From Microtetraspora sp. NBRC 13810 (lineage in GTDB: Bacteria > Actinomycetota > Actinomycetes > Streptosporangiales > Streptosporangiaceae): a DNA stretch of 64,000 nt. Positions 52,189 to 60,614 of this stretch are shown here, one piece after another; the first letter of the stretch is position 1; the number at the start of each line of letters is the position of its first letter. The DNA lies in NCBI RefSeq assembly GCF_030268685.1, contig NZ_BSRQ01000027.1, positions 62,001 through 126,000 on the forward strand, given 5' to 3'. The notes below the pieces were generated by a model. That model made no database searches. It had not been told where the DNA came from and was given only the letters and a program-made list of their open reading frames with translations. The position numbers and the translations under genes are program-made.

Positions 52189-54603
52189 TCAGCCGGCGGG
52201 ATCGTGTTCGCCGTCCACGGGACGCGGGACGCCGTTCACCGGGCCGGTGTTCAGCGCCTCCTGGGCGGCGGTCCTGCCGCGCAGGGTGCCCGCCTGGTAG
52301 GAGCCCATGATCCGGCGGATCTCCTCGGGGGAACGGTCGTCCTCGGCGGGCTCCTCCTTGCCGGGGTCCGGCACGTCGGAACGCAGCTGTTCCACGAGGT
52401 TCGCCTGAGGCACGCGGAACGGCAGGCCGTGTGGGGTGAACGCGGTCTCTTGCACGGGCGGTGGCTCTTCCTGCGTCTCGGGTCCCTTGCCCCGCTCGGC
52501 AAGGGAGTCACGATCGGGGCGCGACCTGGGGATCGCCGCCAGCGCCGATGTGCGCGACGGCTCCGGCCGCGCGGGGATCTCCCGCACCTCCGGCCGGCGC
52601 AGGTCCGGGTCCCGCGGATCGAGGGCGTCTCGTACGGCGGGCGGCGCGTCGAAGTCCGTGTCCCGCCCGAGGTCGCGGCGCTCGTCCGCCGTGATGGACG
52701 ACCCGGCGCCCGGTTCGGCGCCGTCGTCCTCGGCCACGATGTCCATCGGGATCAGGATCACGGCGGTGGTGCCGCCGTACGGGGAAGGCTTGAGCGTCAC
52801 GCGGATGCCGTGCCGTTCGGCGAGACGGCTCACCACGTACAGGCCCAGCCGGGTGGTGTCCCGCAGGTCGAACTCCGGCGGGTTCACGATGCGATCGTTG
52901 GCCGTCGCCAGGTCGGCGGGGCTCATCCCGAGGCCGCGGTCCTCGATCTCGATCACGTATCCGTTGGTGGCCATCTGGCCGACGACCTGGGCGGTCGTGT
53001 AGGGCGGGGAGTAGGAGACGGCGTTCTCGATCAGTTCGGCGAGCAGGTGGATCACGTCGCCGACCGCCCGCCCGGCGAGCGCCACCTCGCCCATCGGGGG
53101 CACGTTGACCCGGGTGTAGTCCTCGACCTCGGCCAGCGCGCCGCGCACCACGTCGATCATCGGCACCGGCCGCCGCCACGACCGGGCGGGGGAGGCGCCG
53201 GACAGGACGATCAGGTTCTCGGCGTTGCGGCGCATGCGGGTGGCGAGGTGGTCCACCCGGAAGAGGTCCTTCAGGTCCTTGGGGTCGGACTCCCTGCGCT
53301 CCATGGCGTCGAGCAGCGTGAGCTGCCGGTGCACCAGCGACTGGGTGCGCCGGGCCAGGCTGAGCAGGATCTCGCGGATGCTGCGCCGCAACTCGGCCTG
53401 CTCGACGGCGACCCGGATGGCGGTCTCCTGGACGTGGTTGAACGCCTGGCCCACCTGCCCGATCTGGTCGTCGCCGAACTCCAGCGGCGGGGCCTCGGCG
53501 GCCACGTCGACCCGCTCGCCGTGGCCGAGCCGGTTCACCACGTCCGGCAGCCGTTCGTTGGCCAGCTCCGTCGCCGCGCCGCGCAGCTTCTCCAACTGGC
53601 GGACCAGGTCGCGGGCGGTGGTGATGGACAGCACGATCGAGGCCACGACGGCGAGCAGGCCGAGGCCGCCCGCCAGGACGAGCCGGACGACGACGGCGGT
53701 GGCGATGGGCGTGGCCCGCTCCACCAGCCGGTCACCGGCGGTCACCACGGCCTGGTCGATGCTCTTCAGCGCGGGCTCGGTGGCGGCCCGCCACTGCCCG
53801 GAGTCGATCGGCGGGGCGGCGTCCGGGCCGCCGAACCTGACCATCGTGTCTTCCAGTTCGCGCACCCGCCTGAGCACGCCGCTCTGCTGGAGGTTCTGGT
53901 AGGACGCGGGGTCCGCCAGCCGGAGCCCGTCCAGCGACTGGTCGGTGACATACCGCTGGACGCCCACCAGCTCGATGAACCGGGTGTGCTGCTCACCGGT
54001 GAAGCGTCCCCTCGCCAGCACGCCCGCGAGGAACGTGTCCTCCTGGGCGAGCAGCTCCCGCGCGTCGTAGACGTCGAGCAGCGCCCTGGTGTCGTTGGCG
54101 AAGTCGTCGTCGTCCAGCGTGGCGAGGGAGTCGAAGACCTGGAAGAAGGAGTCGACGACCCGGTTGTACTCCGCGGTCACCTTCTCCTGGCTCGCCTCGC
54201 CGTCGTCCACCGACTTGCGGGTCGAGCTGAGCCCGTCGAGCAGCCGGTAGGTGGCGGTGAGCCGGGCCTCCAGCACCGGGCTGGCCGCGAGCTGGACGTA
54301 GGCCCCCTGGGACTGCTCCTCGAACTCGGCCCGCAGCGCGTCGGTGCGCGCCCGCTGGGCGGCGAGCGCGGCGCGCGCGTTGGGACCGTTGGCCGCGAGG
54401 GCCACCACGGACAGCCGCCGCTCGTGCTGGATCTCGATCACCAGGGTCTGGCTGGGCTGGGCCACCCCGACGTCGAGGCGGGAGACCCACAGCAGGTTCA
54501 CGCCCTCCCGGAGGGTCACCCATGCGGCGAACACCCAGAGCGCGACAAGCGACAAGAGCAGAGCGGTGACCTTGGTCCCCACACGGGATTTGCGGAAACG
54601 CAT
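52189..54603 (-). CDS. cvnA: Conservon sensor histidine kinase, CvnA-like
   Basis: An 804-residue membrane kinase: helix 1 at ~9-30, an extracellular nitrate/nitrite-sensing-type helical domain (~45-285), helix 2 at ~300-325, HAMP and dimerisation helices, then an ATPase domain with N box ELIENAVSYSPP near 530, G1 DRGLGM near 562 and LGLYVVSRLAERHG near 590. A ~190-residue acidic, Pro-rich tail follows. No classical phospho-His box is obvious in the dimerisation region (LLSLARRTQSLVHRQL), as in other CvnA proteins. The ATG at 54603 begins MRFRKSRVG; the open frame upstream is not supported. It heads the four-gene conservon. Confidence 0.9.
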   Translation of the reverse strand: MRFRKSRVGTKVTALLLSLVALWVFAAWVTLREGVNLLWVSRLDVGVAQPSQTLVIEIQHERRLSVVALAANGPNARAALAAQRARTDALRAEFEEQSQGAYVQLAASPVLEARLTATYRLLDGLSSTRKSVDDGEASQEKVTAEYNRVVDSFFQVFDSLATLDDDDFANDTRALLDVYDARELLAQEDTFLAGVLARGRFTGEQHTRFIELVGVQRYVTDQSLDGLRLADPASYQNLQQSGVLRRVRELEDTMVRFGGPDAAPPIDSGQWRAATEPALKSIDQAVVTAGDRLVERATPIATAVVVRLVLAGGLGLLAVVASIVLSITTARDLVRQLEKLRGAATELANERLPDVVNRLGHGERVDVAAEAPPLEFGDDQIGQVGQAFNHVQETAIRVAVEQAELRRSIREILLSLARRTQSLVHRQLTLLDAMERRESDPKDLKDLFRVDHLATRMRRNAENLIVLSGASPARSWRRPVPMIDVVRGALAEVEDYTRVNVPPMGEVALAGRAVGDVIHLLAELIENAVSYSPPYTTAQVVGQMATNGYVIEIEDRGLGMSPADLATANDRIVNPPEFDLRDTTRLGLYVVSRLAERHGIRVTLKPSPYGGTTAVILIPMDIVAEDDGAEPGAGSSITADERRDLGRDTDFDAPPAVRDALDPRDPDLRRPEVREIPARPEPSRTSALAAIPRSRPDRDSLAERGKGPETQEEPPPVQETAFTPHGLPFRVPQANLVEQLRSDVPDPGKEEPAEDDRSPEEIRRIMGSYQAGTLRGRTAAQEALNTGPVNGVPRPVDGEHDPAG

Positions 54604-54815
54604 ACTTACCCATCCTGCGGAAGCCGGGAAAACCGCAGCGCGATTCAGGGGCGACCAGCGCTCGCTGGTAGCCAGGGGTTTCGGCTGCCCGGAGGCAACG
54701 CCAGACCCCTGGCACCCTAGCAATCCCGACATATTTGATCAAGTCAGCAGTAGCCCCAATAGGGCTAATGTCTGATTTGTCGTAACGAAGGGAAATATGC
54801 CTGAGATATGCGACT

Positions 54816-56498
54816 TTACTGCCGGTTCCACTCTGAGTTGTGCGACGCGTAGAGTGCCGCGAGCACCGAGGCGTGGACGATCGCCGTGGGCGTGTAGAGA
54901 TCCTTATCGTGCCACAGAGCGGGATCGCCGGGCACGTCGATCGCGTTCAGAAGGTAGTTCCGCCCACGTGCCACGGACTCCTCCACGGCTGGGTCCCGCT
55001 CCGTCGCGGGCCCGGTCAGCAGCAGGATCTGCAGCGCGTAGGCGGTCTCCTCCGCCGTGCCCTCCCAGCGGCCCCACGAGCCGTCCGCGCGCTGGGCGCC
55101 GAGCACCCACCGCACCGCCCGCCGTACCGCCGGCGCCGACTCCGCCCCGCCGAAGTCGGCCAGGGCCAGCGCGCAGCACGCGGTGGCGTAGAACGGCGAG
55201 GCGTGCCACCGGTCGGTCCAGCTCCCGTCCGGCGACTGCCGCGCGCGCAGCCACTCCGCCAGCTCCGTCGCGGCCCGCGCGTACCGCTCGCCCGCCTCGG
55301 GCCGCATCGCGGCGTACTGCCCGAACGCGTCCAGCACGTGCGCGTTGACCGTGAGTGAGTTCCCGTGCTCCGCGCCGCGCCAGGTCCGGAAGTGCCCGTC
55401 CGCCCGGTAGGCCCACAGGCTCTCCGGCTCGTACGGCAGGCCGAGCAGCGCGAGCGCGTAGAACGCCACCGACGTGGTGTCCGCGTCCGGCGGCAGGCCC
55501 GTCCCCGCCGGGGTGCCGAGCGGATCGCTGGCCGCGCCCAGGCTCCACAGCACGTCCTCCGGCACGTCGAGCGGGACGCCCGCGCGGGCCAGCGTGCTCA
55601 GCACCCAGCCGCGTTCGAACACGGTGACCGGCATGCCGCAGGGCACCGGCCCGCCGTGCCTGCGCACCACGGACTCCAGGTGCCTGCGCGCCGGGTGGCC
55701 CGGTTCGGCCCGGCCGCGCCCGGCGAGCCAGGCGGCGGTGGCGGCGGGGGAGGCGCCCACCGAGCCGATCGGGCTGAGGGCCGCGCCCGTCGCGCCGGCC
55801 GCCGCGTCGCCCGCGACCTCCAGCGCGTGCAGCAGCTTGTCCGGCACCTCGGCCCCGGAGGCGAGGCCCGCGCGCAGGGCGGCCAGTTTCGCGCCGGCGT
55901 CGAGGTTCGGCGGCGGCGTCAGCCGGGCGCTGCCCGTCCACCGGGACAGGCCGGGGAGCGGGGCGCCGGCCAGCTCGTCCAGGTGCCGGTTGATCAGCGC
56001 GGTGAGCGAGGACACGATGAGCTCCATCGCCGGCATGTCCGGCGGGGACAGCGCCGCCGGGCCGTGCAGCCCGTCGAAGGCCGCGGCGAGGCCGCGGTCG
56101 GCCGCCGCCGCGAGCGCGTCCCCGCGGCCCTCCTCGCGGCGCAGCGCCGCGAGCAGCGCCTCGGTCGCGCTCAGCCCGGGGACCAGCCCGTAGCCGCCGG
56201 GGCCGCCCCAGCCGCCGTCGGCCCGCTGGGTGTCCAGCAGGTAGCCGATCCGCTCGTCGTGCCCGGTGAGCCAGGGCGCGAAGGTCACCACCCGGCCCGT
56301 CTCGTAGATCGAGGGGGAGACCCGGCCCCACGGCTCGGCCGTCAACTCCGTGACCAGCCGCCCGGCCCGCGCGGCGACCTCGGCGGCCGGCCCGCCGGAC
56401 ACCCCGCCGGACACCCCGCCGGACACCCCGCCGGACACCCCGCCGGAGACCACGCCGGACACCCCGTCGGGCACCGGCCGCCCGAGCGGCTCGTGCAC
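54816..56498 (-). CDS. Class II diterpene cyclase (labdane/halimadane-type diphosphate synthase)
   Basis: A 560-residue alpha-barrel terpene cyclase. The protonating motif is DADTTS (D338, D340), the DxDTT form seen in some bacterial class II enzymes such as Mycobacterium tuberculosis Rv3377c rather than DxDD. QW-type motifs occur at QRADGGWGG near 70, QSPDGSWTD near 425 and QRADGSWGRW near 470. There is no class I DDxxD. It would cyclise geranylgeranyl diphosphate by protonation, keeping the diphosphate. A VSGG repeat forms residues ~14-32. The GTG at 56498 lies 4 bases after the class I gene; a TTG at 56504 overlapping its stop is an alternative. Confidence 0.88.
   Translation of the reverse strand: MHEPLGRPVPDGVSGVVSGGVSGGVSGGVSGGVSGGPAAEVAARAGRLVTELTAEPWGRVSPSIYETGRVVTFAPWLTGHDERIGYLLDTQRADGGWGGPGGYGLVPGLSATEALLAALRREEGRGDALAAAADRGLAAAFDGLHGPAALSPPDMPAMELIVSSLTALINRHLDELAGAPLPGLSRWTGSARLTPPPNLDAGAKLAALRAGLASGAEVPDKLLHALEVAGDAAAGATGAALSPIGSVGASPAATAAWLAGRGRAEPGHPARRHLESVVRRHGGPVPCGMPVTVFERGWVLSTLARAGVPLDVPEDVLWSLGAASDPLGTPAGTGLPPDADTTSVAFYALALLGLPYEPESLWAYRADGHFRTWRGAEHGNSLTVNAHVLDAFGQYAAMRPEAGERYARAATELAEWLRARQSPDGSWTDRWHASPFYATACCALALADFGGAESAPAVRRAVRWVLGAQRADGSWGRWEGTAEETAYALQILLLTGPATERDPAVEESVARGRNYLLNAIDVPGDPALWHDKDLYTPTAIVHASVLAALYASHNSEWNRQ
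56386..56460 (-). repeat. 15-bp tandem repeat coding for VSGG units
   Basis: GGACACCCCGCC-type units repeat about five times near the 5' end of the class II cyclase gene, giving a Gly-Val-Ser-Gly-Gly linker before the first cyclase helix. Variation between strains would change only the linker length. Confidence 0.75.
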
Positions 56499-56500
56499 GC

Positions 56501-57376
56501 TCAAAGCGTCCCCCAGTAGTCCGTGACCTGGTAGAAGCCGGCGCAGAAGTCCATCTGCCGCTCCATGTAGTCCGCGAGGCGCGGCTGGTCCTCGCGCAGC
56601 GGGCCGAGCAGCTCCCTGGCCTCCGCGGCCAGCGTCGTGAGGCGGCGCTCCAGGTCCTCCCTGCTCACGAGCATCAGCGCGTTGAGGTCTCCCCAGCTGA
56701 GATCGCGCTCGTAGGAGGCCACGTCGTTGAGCAGCCGGATCACCCGCTGCACGGCCCAGCTCGCCTCCCGGACCCGGGCCACCTCGTCGCCCGGCGGCTC
56801 CCCGGTGGCGATCCAGTGCGACGCGAGGACGAAGGAGAAACCGAGGTTGTCGGCGTTGGCGAGGTACTCGTCCAGGGACGGCTTGGCCGAGGCGGTCTTC
56901 CACTCCCACTCCCGGGTCATGCCCGCGAGCATCCGGCGCAGCTCGTCCAGCCACACCTCGCGCAGCCCGGCGAAGGCCGGCGCCCCGGCGAGATCGTCCC
57001 GCAGGTCGGCGAGGAAGCGGGTCAGGTCGTCGCCGGGCACCGGCGGCCCGCCCTCGGCGACGGGCAGGCACCGCCGTACGACGTCGTCCACCTCCTCCCT
57101 GGACGTGGCGACGTAGTCGACCAGCCAGTCCAGGCCGAAGCACCACAGCGTGACCCGGCACGCCGTGCCCAGCTCGCGGGCCGGCATCAGAGGGCCGCTG
57201 AACGCCATGGCCAGCGACACCGTGCTGTACAGGGCGGCGTCGAACGGCTTGGCGTCGAACAGCGCCGGGTAGGCCGCGGCCCGCTCGCGCATGTCCCGCT
57301 GGAGCCGGCCCGCCGTCGCGCACACCACGCCGCTCTGCGCCGCCGTGAGGGAGCCGGTGCGGGCGGGGGAGGTCAT
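56501..57376 (-). CDS. Class I terpene synthase acting after the class II cyclase
   Basis: A 291-residue all-helical class I enzyme. The first metal motif is D83-W-L-V-D87, a reduced DxxxD instead of DDxxD. The second is complete: N217-D-x-x-S221-x-x-x-D225 in RLLNDVASYERD. WEWKTASAKPSLDEYL near 160 is a typical core helix. It should ionise the cyclised diphosphate from the class II enzyme and finish the diterpene skeleton; no class II motif is present. The ATG at 57376 overlaps the P450 stop (ATGA), and the cyclase gene follows at once. Confidence 0.85.
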   Translation of the reverse strand: MTSPARTGSLTAAQSGVVCATAGRLQRDMRERAAAYPALFDAKPFDAALYSTVSLAMAFSGPLMPARELGTACRVTLWCFGLDWLVDYVATSREEVDDVVRRCLPVAEGGPPVPGDDLTRFLADLRDDLAGAPAFAGLREVWLDELRRMLAGMTREWEWKTASAKPSLDEYLANADNLGFSFVLASHWIATGEPPGDEVARVREASWAVQRVIRLLNDVASYERDLSWGDLNALMLVSREDLERRLTTLAAEARELLGPLREDQPRLADYMERQMDFCAGFYQVTDYWGTL

Positions 57377-58743
57377 CTCACTCCTTCGGGGACGCGGCGC
57401 AGGGTGATCTTCACGCTGTCGCGCGGGCGCAGGGTCACGGCGGGGCGCGGGCGCGCGGGCGCCGGGTCGGGCTCGGGCTGGAACCTGCTGATCAGCCCGG
57501 CGACGATGAGCTGGCCCATCGTGTTGAAGACGTGCGCGCCGATGCACTGGTGCGGGCCGCCGCCGAAGGGGAAGTAGGCGTACCGGTGCCGCCGCTCCTC
57601 GCGACTGGGGGCGAAGCGCTCGGGGTCGAAGTCGAGCGCCCGGTCCCACAGGGACGGCAGCCGGTGCGTGAGATAGGGGCTGATCAGCACGTTGTCGCCG
57701 TGGTCCAGCCGGACCCCGCCGAGGACCTCCCGGCGCACGACCATCCGCGGGAACATCCAGGCCACCGGGTAGAGGCGCAGCAGCTCCTGGAACACCATCC
57801 TGGTGTAGCCGAGGCCCGGCAGGTGCGCGGCGGAGACCCGGTCGCCGCCCACCACCTCGCGGATCTCCGCGCTCAGCCGGCGGGACACCTCGGGATGCGC
57901 GGCGAGCTGCGGCCACAACCAGGTCAGCGCCATGATCGTGGTCTCGATGCTGGTGGCGAACATGGCGACGAGGTTGTCCCGCACGAAGCCGGAGTCCAGC
58001 TCGCCGCCGGAGGCGTCCCTGGCCCGGCACAGCAGGGTGAAGACGTCGTCGCCGTCCCGCGGCGCGACCGGGTGCCGGCGGGCCAGCGACGCCATCACGT
58101 CGTCGAAGGCGCGTACGGCGGAGCGGAAGGAACGGTCGCCGGGGAGCGGCACCGCCTTCGGCACCAGCGGCAGCATGATCCGCAGCACCACGGCGTTGCC
58201 GATCCGCTCCATCGCCGGCAGCAGCCGCTCGGTCTCCGCCAGCGAGATGCGGTCGCCGAAGAAGATCCCGACGAGCGTGCTGTTCACGATCTTCGTGAGT
58301 TCGGCGGAGACGTCGATCGGGTGGCCCGCGGCGGCGAGCGGGTCGAGCCGTTCCAGCGCGTCGGCGACGGCGTCGGCCATCAGGCCGGTGAGCGACTCGA
58401 CGTGCCGGGCGGTGAACATCGGCTGCAGGGCGTTCCTGCTGCGTTCCCAGGAGGCCCCGTCGGACAGGATGCCGTTCCCGAACAGCGGCCGGAAGGGCCG
58501 CCAGAACGCGCCGTCGCGCACGTAGTTGTCGCTGTTGCCGCGGAGCACGTGGTGGACGTGCTCGGGGTGGGTGATCACATAGGGGCGGAAGGTGCCCGCG
58601 TTCAGCCGGACGATCTCGCCGTCGGCTTCCATCCCGATCTCCGCGAGCGCCTGGACGGGGTCGCGGAGCAGACGGGGGACGACGTGGTGGAAGGGCAGGG
58701 TTCGGACTTCTCTGGTCTGCTCAGCGCGAGGGCTGCTGGACAT
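57373..58743 (-). CDS. Cytochrome P450 of the diterpene operon
   Basis: A 456-residue P450. The haem-binding motif is FPFGGGPHQCIGAH with Cys400; ExxR is ELLR near 310; the oxygen-activating I-helix reads ATSIETT near 263, where the usual Gly-Gly/Ala pair is replaced by Ser-Ile. WxxxR-like (ASWERSRNALQPMF) occurs near 103. It likely oxidises the diterpene hydrocarbon or alcohol made by the two synthases. No ferredoxin gene is nearby. The ATG at 58743 has GAGGGA 9 bases upstream and the gene heads the operon. Confidence 0.9.
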   Translation of the reverse strand: MSSSPRAEQTREVRTLPFHHVVPRLLRDPVQALAEIGMEADGEIVRLNAGTFRPYVITHPEHVHHVLRGNSDNYVRDGAFWRPFRPLFGNGILSDGASWERSRNALQPMFTARHVESLTGLMADAVADALERLDPLAAAGHPIDVSAELTKIVNSTLVGIFFGDRISLAETERLLPAMERIGNAVVLRIMLPLVPKAVPLPGDRSFRSAVRAFDDVMASLARRHPVAPRDGDDVFTLLCRARDASGGELDSGFVRDNLVAMFATSIETTIMALTWLWPQLAAHPEVSRRLSAEIREVVGGDRVSAAHLPGLGYTRMVFQELLRLYPVAWMFPRMVVRREVLGGVRLDHGDNVLISPYLTHRLPSLWDRALDFDPERFAPSREERRHRYAYFPFGGGPHQCIGAHVFNTMGQLIVAGLISRFQPEPDPAPARPRPAVTLRPRDSVKITLRRVPEGVR

Positions 58744-59057
58744 AGGGGGTTCCCTCACCGTTGGTACTGCCGGTCACTCCGAAGCCGGGGGCAAACAGGA
58801 AGAGGCGCGATAGGGGGTAGAGAGTGACGTAAATCATGTCTCGTGGCATTTGCTGACAGTGGGGCAGTATCACATGATCGAGGAAGCTCAACAAGATTTA
58901 TTACGCTATGAATCTTGTCGTCACCTGAAGTGATGAAAGCCCGGTCCTGGCGGTGGCGAGGGGTGATGGTGGGGCGACCCTGCGTGCGAGTAATCCGCGT
59001 GGTCATTGGTAAGTAAGGGACCTGAGTAAGGACACAGCCCCTCTTGGCTGGTATTTC
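58744..59057. other. Divergent control region between the P450 operon and the GGPP synthase gene
   Basis: These 314 bases are AT-rich for the genome and should hold both promoters. The 8-bp inverted repeat at 58891-58918 is the clearest element. TCAC-CTGAA-GTGA lies at about 58921-58933. I could not assign convincing -35/-10 pairs. Confidence 0.5.
58891..58918. promoter_or_regulatory. Inverted repeat ACAAGATT-N12-AATCTTGT
   Basis: Perfect 8-base arms at 58891-58898 and 58911-58918, centred between the P450 start (58743) and the GGPP synthase start. It is a good candidate for a shared operator of the diterpene gene set. Confidence 0.55.
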
Positions 59058-60158
59058 ATGTCGCCGGATATATTGTCCAGTTTGGGTAGTAGTGCAGTAT
59101 CCCCGGGCGAAGGGTCAGTCGTGTCAGTCAACCTCTCCGCGTCCGCGCCGCCGTCGCTAGCCCGCTCCCAGTCGCTGCTGCGTCCCGCCCTGGAGGACGC
59201 CGTGCGGAACCTGCATCCCCGGCAGGCGGAGATGGCCGCCTACGCCTTCGGCTGGGCCGAACTCGACGGCACCGCGCGTGACACGGAGGGTGGCAAGGGG
59301 TTGCGTCCCGCGCTGGTCATGCTGTGCGCGGAGGCGGTGGGCGCGCGGGCCGAGCGGGTGATCCCGGCGGCGGTGGCGGTGGAACTGGTGCACGCCTTCA
59401 CCCTCATCCACGACGACATCATCGACGGCGACGAGCGGCGGCGGCACCGCGCCACCGTGTGGAAGGCGTTCGGCATCGGCCCGGCGCTCCTCGTCGGCGA
59501 CGGCCTGCTCGCGCTGGCGGTGAAGACGCTGGCCTCCGCGCCCGGCGCGGAGCCCGCCATGGGCCACCTGTCCGCCGCCCTCGTGGAACTGGTGCGTGGC
59601 CAGGCCGATGACGTGATCTTCGAAGGCCGGACCTGGACCGGGGACCGCGCGGTCACCGTCGAGGAGTACGCCCAGATGGCCACCGGCAAGACGGGCGCGC
59701 TGCTCGCCTGCGCCGCCGCGACCGGCGCGGCGCTCGGCGGCGCGCCGCCGGCATCGGCCGAGGTGTTCTCCGCGATGGGCCGGCATCTCGGCCTGGCCCT
59801 GCAGATCGTGGACGACCTGCTCGGCATCTGGGGCGACCCGGACGTGACGGGCAAGCCGACGTTCAGCGACCTGCGCAGGCGGAAGAAGACGCTGCCGGTG
59901 GTCGCCGCGCTGGCCGGCGGCTCGCCGGCCGCGCGGAGCCTCGCGGGCCTGCTGGACCACGGGGGCGGCGTGGACGAGGAGACGAGCCGCCGGGCCGCCG
60001 GGCTCATCGAGGAGGCGGGCGGCAGGGACTTCGCCGAGCGCCGGGCCCGCGCACACGTGGACCACGCCCTGCGGCTCGCCGAAGAGGTCTCCGTCGATCC
60101 CGCCGCCACCGCGGAACTGCGCGCCTTCGCGGGCTATCTCGTGCACCGCGCCCTCTGA
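59058..60158 (+). CDS. Geranylgeranyl diphosphate synthase (trans-polyprenyl synthase)
   Basis: A 366-residue (or 345 from the GTG at 59121) isoprenyl chain-elongation enzyme. GGKGLRPAL near 78 binds isopentenyl diphosphate. The first Asp-rich motif is HDDIIDGDERRR (D119, D120, D123) and the second is QIVDDLLGIWGD near 248. The bulky residues upstream of the first motif fit a C20 product, though chain length is not certain. It supplies GGPP to the class II cyclase. The GTG at 59121 has AAGGG 7 bases upstream and may be the real start, while the ATG at 59058 has none. Confidence 0.9.
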   Translation: MSPDILSSLGSSAVSPGEGSVVSVNLSASAPPSLARSQSLLRPALEDAVRNLHPRQAEMAAYAFGWAELDGTARDTEGGKGLRPALVMLCAEAVGARAERVIPAAVAVELVHAFTLIHDDIIDGDERRRHRATVWKAFGIGPALLVGDGLLALAVKTLASAPGAEPAMGHLSAALVELVRGQADDVIFEGRTWTGDRAVTVEEYAQMATGKTGALLACAAATGAALGGAPPASAEVFSAMGRHLGLALQIVDDLLGIWGDPDVTGKPTFSDLRRRKKTLPVVAALAGGSPAARSLAGLLDHGGGVDEETSRRAAGLIEEAGGRDFAERRARAHVDHALRLAEEVSVDPAATAELRAFAGYLVHRAL

Positions 60159-60172
60159 GCCGCCGGTCTTAC

Positions 60173-60211
60173 AGAACGCGCAGGGAAGCGGTGCCGCCTC
60201 CCGCGCGTTCT
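60173..60211 (+). terminator. Terminator hairpin after the GGPP synthase gene
   Basis: AGAACGCGC and GCGCGTTCT form a 9-bp outer stem, and the inner GGGA/TCCC and GCGG/CCGC can extend it. It starts 14 bases after the stop codon. Confidence 0.75.
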
Positions 60212-60276
60212 CGACAGTCGTCAGGCGCCGCCTCGCGCACACGAACCGCGTTCCTCCATCGGGAATCTCTCGAATG

Positions 60277-60291
60277 TGAAAACCGTTATCG
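60277..60291 (+). promoter_or_regulatory. Zur-box-like palindrome upstream of the L31 gene
   Basis: TGAAAAC-C-GTTATCG has the 7-1-7 layout of actinobacterial Zur boxes (consensus like TGAAAATGATTTTCA; 10 of 15 match). TACCAT at 60293 is a possible -10. The site would let zinc-loaded Zur repress the zinc-free L31. Confidence 0.55.
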
Positions 60292-60344
60292 CTACCATCG
60301 CATGGGCGGCTGGAGCCGTCCGACCCGAGAGGACCGAGAGAACC

Positions 60345-60590
60345 GTGCAGAAGAACCTCCACCCGGCCTACCGCCCGATCGTCTTCCGCGACCCGAGCGC
60401 CGGCTTCGCCTTCCTGACCCGATCCACCATGACCAGCGACAGGACGATCGAGTGGGAGGACGGCAACGTCTACCCGGTGGTCGACGTCGACGTCTCCTCC
60501 GCGAGCCACCCCTTCTACACCGGTCGCGGCCGGATCCTCGACACCGCCGGGCGGGTGGAGCGGTTCAACCAGCGCTATGGCAGGCGCTGA
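60345..60590 (+). CDS. rpmE2: 50S ribosomal protein L31 type B (cysteine-free)
   Basis: An 81-residue L31 of the C-minus type, with no cysteines and hence no zinc ribbon: [20 protein letters not shown] at the start, [20 protein letters not shown] near the end. Bacteria make it under zinc shortage to replace the zinc-binding L31 and free zinc. The GTG at 60345 starts the conserved sequence, with GAGAGGACC upstream; an earlier open frame from 60276 runs through the Zur-like box and is not real. Confidence 0.92.
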   Translation: MQKNLHPAYRPIVFRDPSAGFAFLTRSTMTSDRTIEWEDGNVYPVVDVDVSSASHPFYTGRGRILDTAGRVERFNQRYGRR

Positions 60591-60614
60591 CCGGATCGCC
60601 CCGGTTCAGGCACA

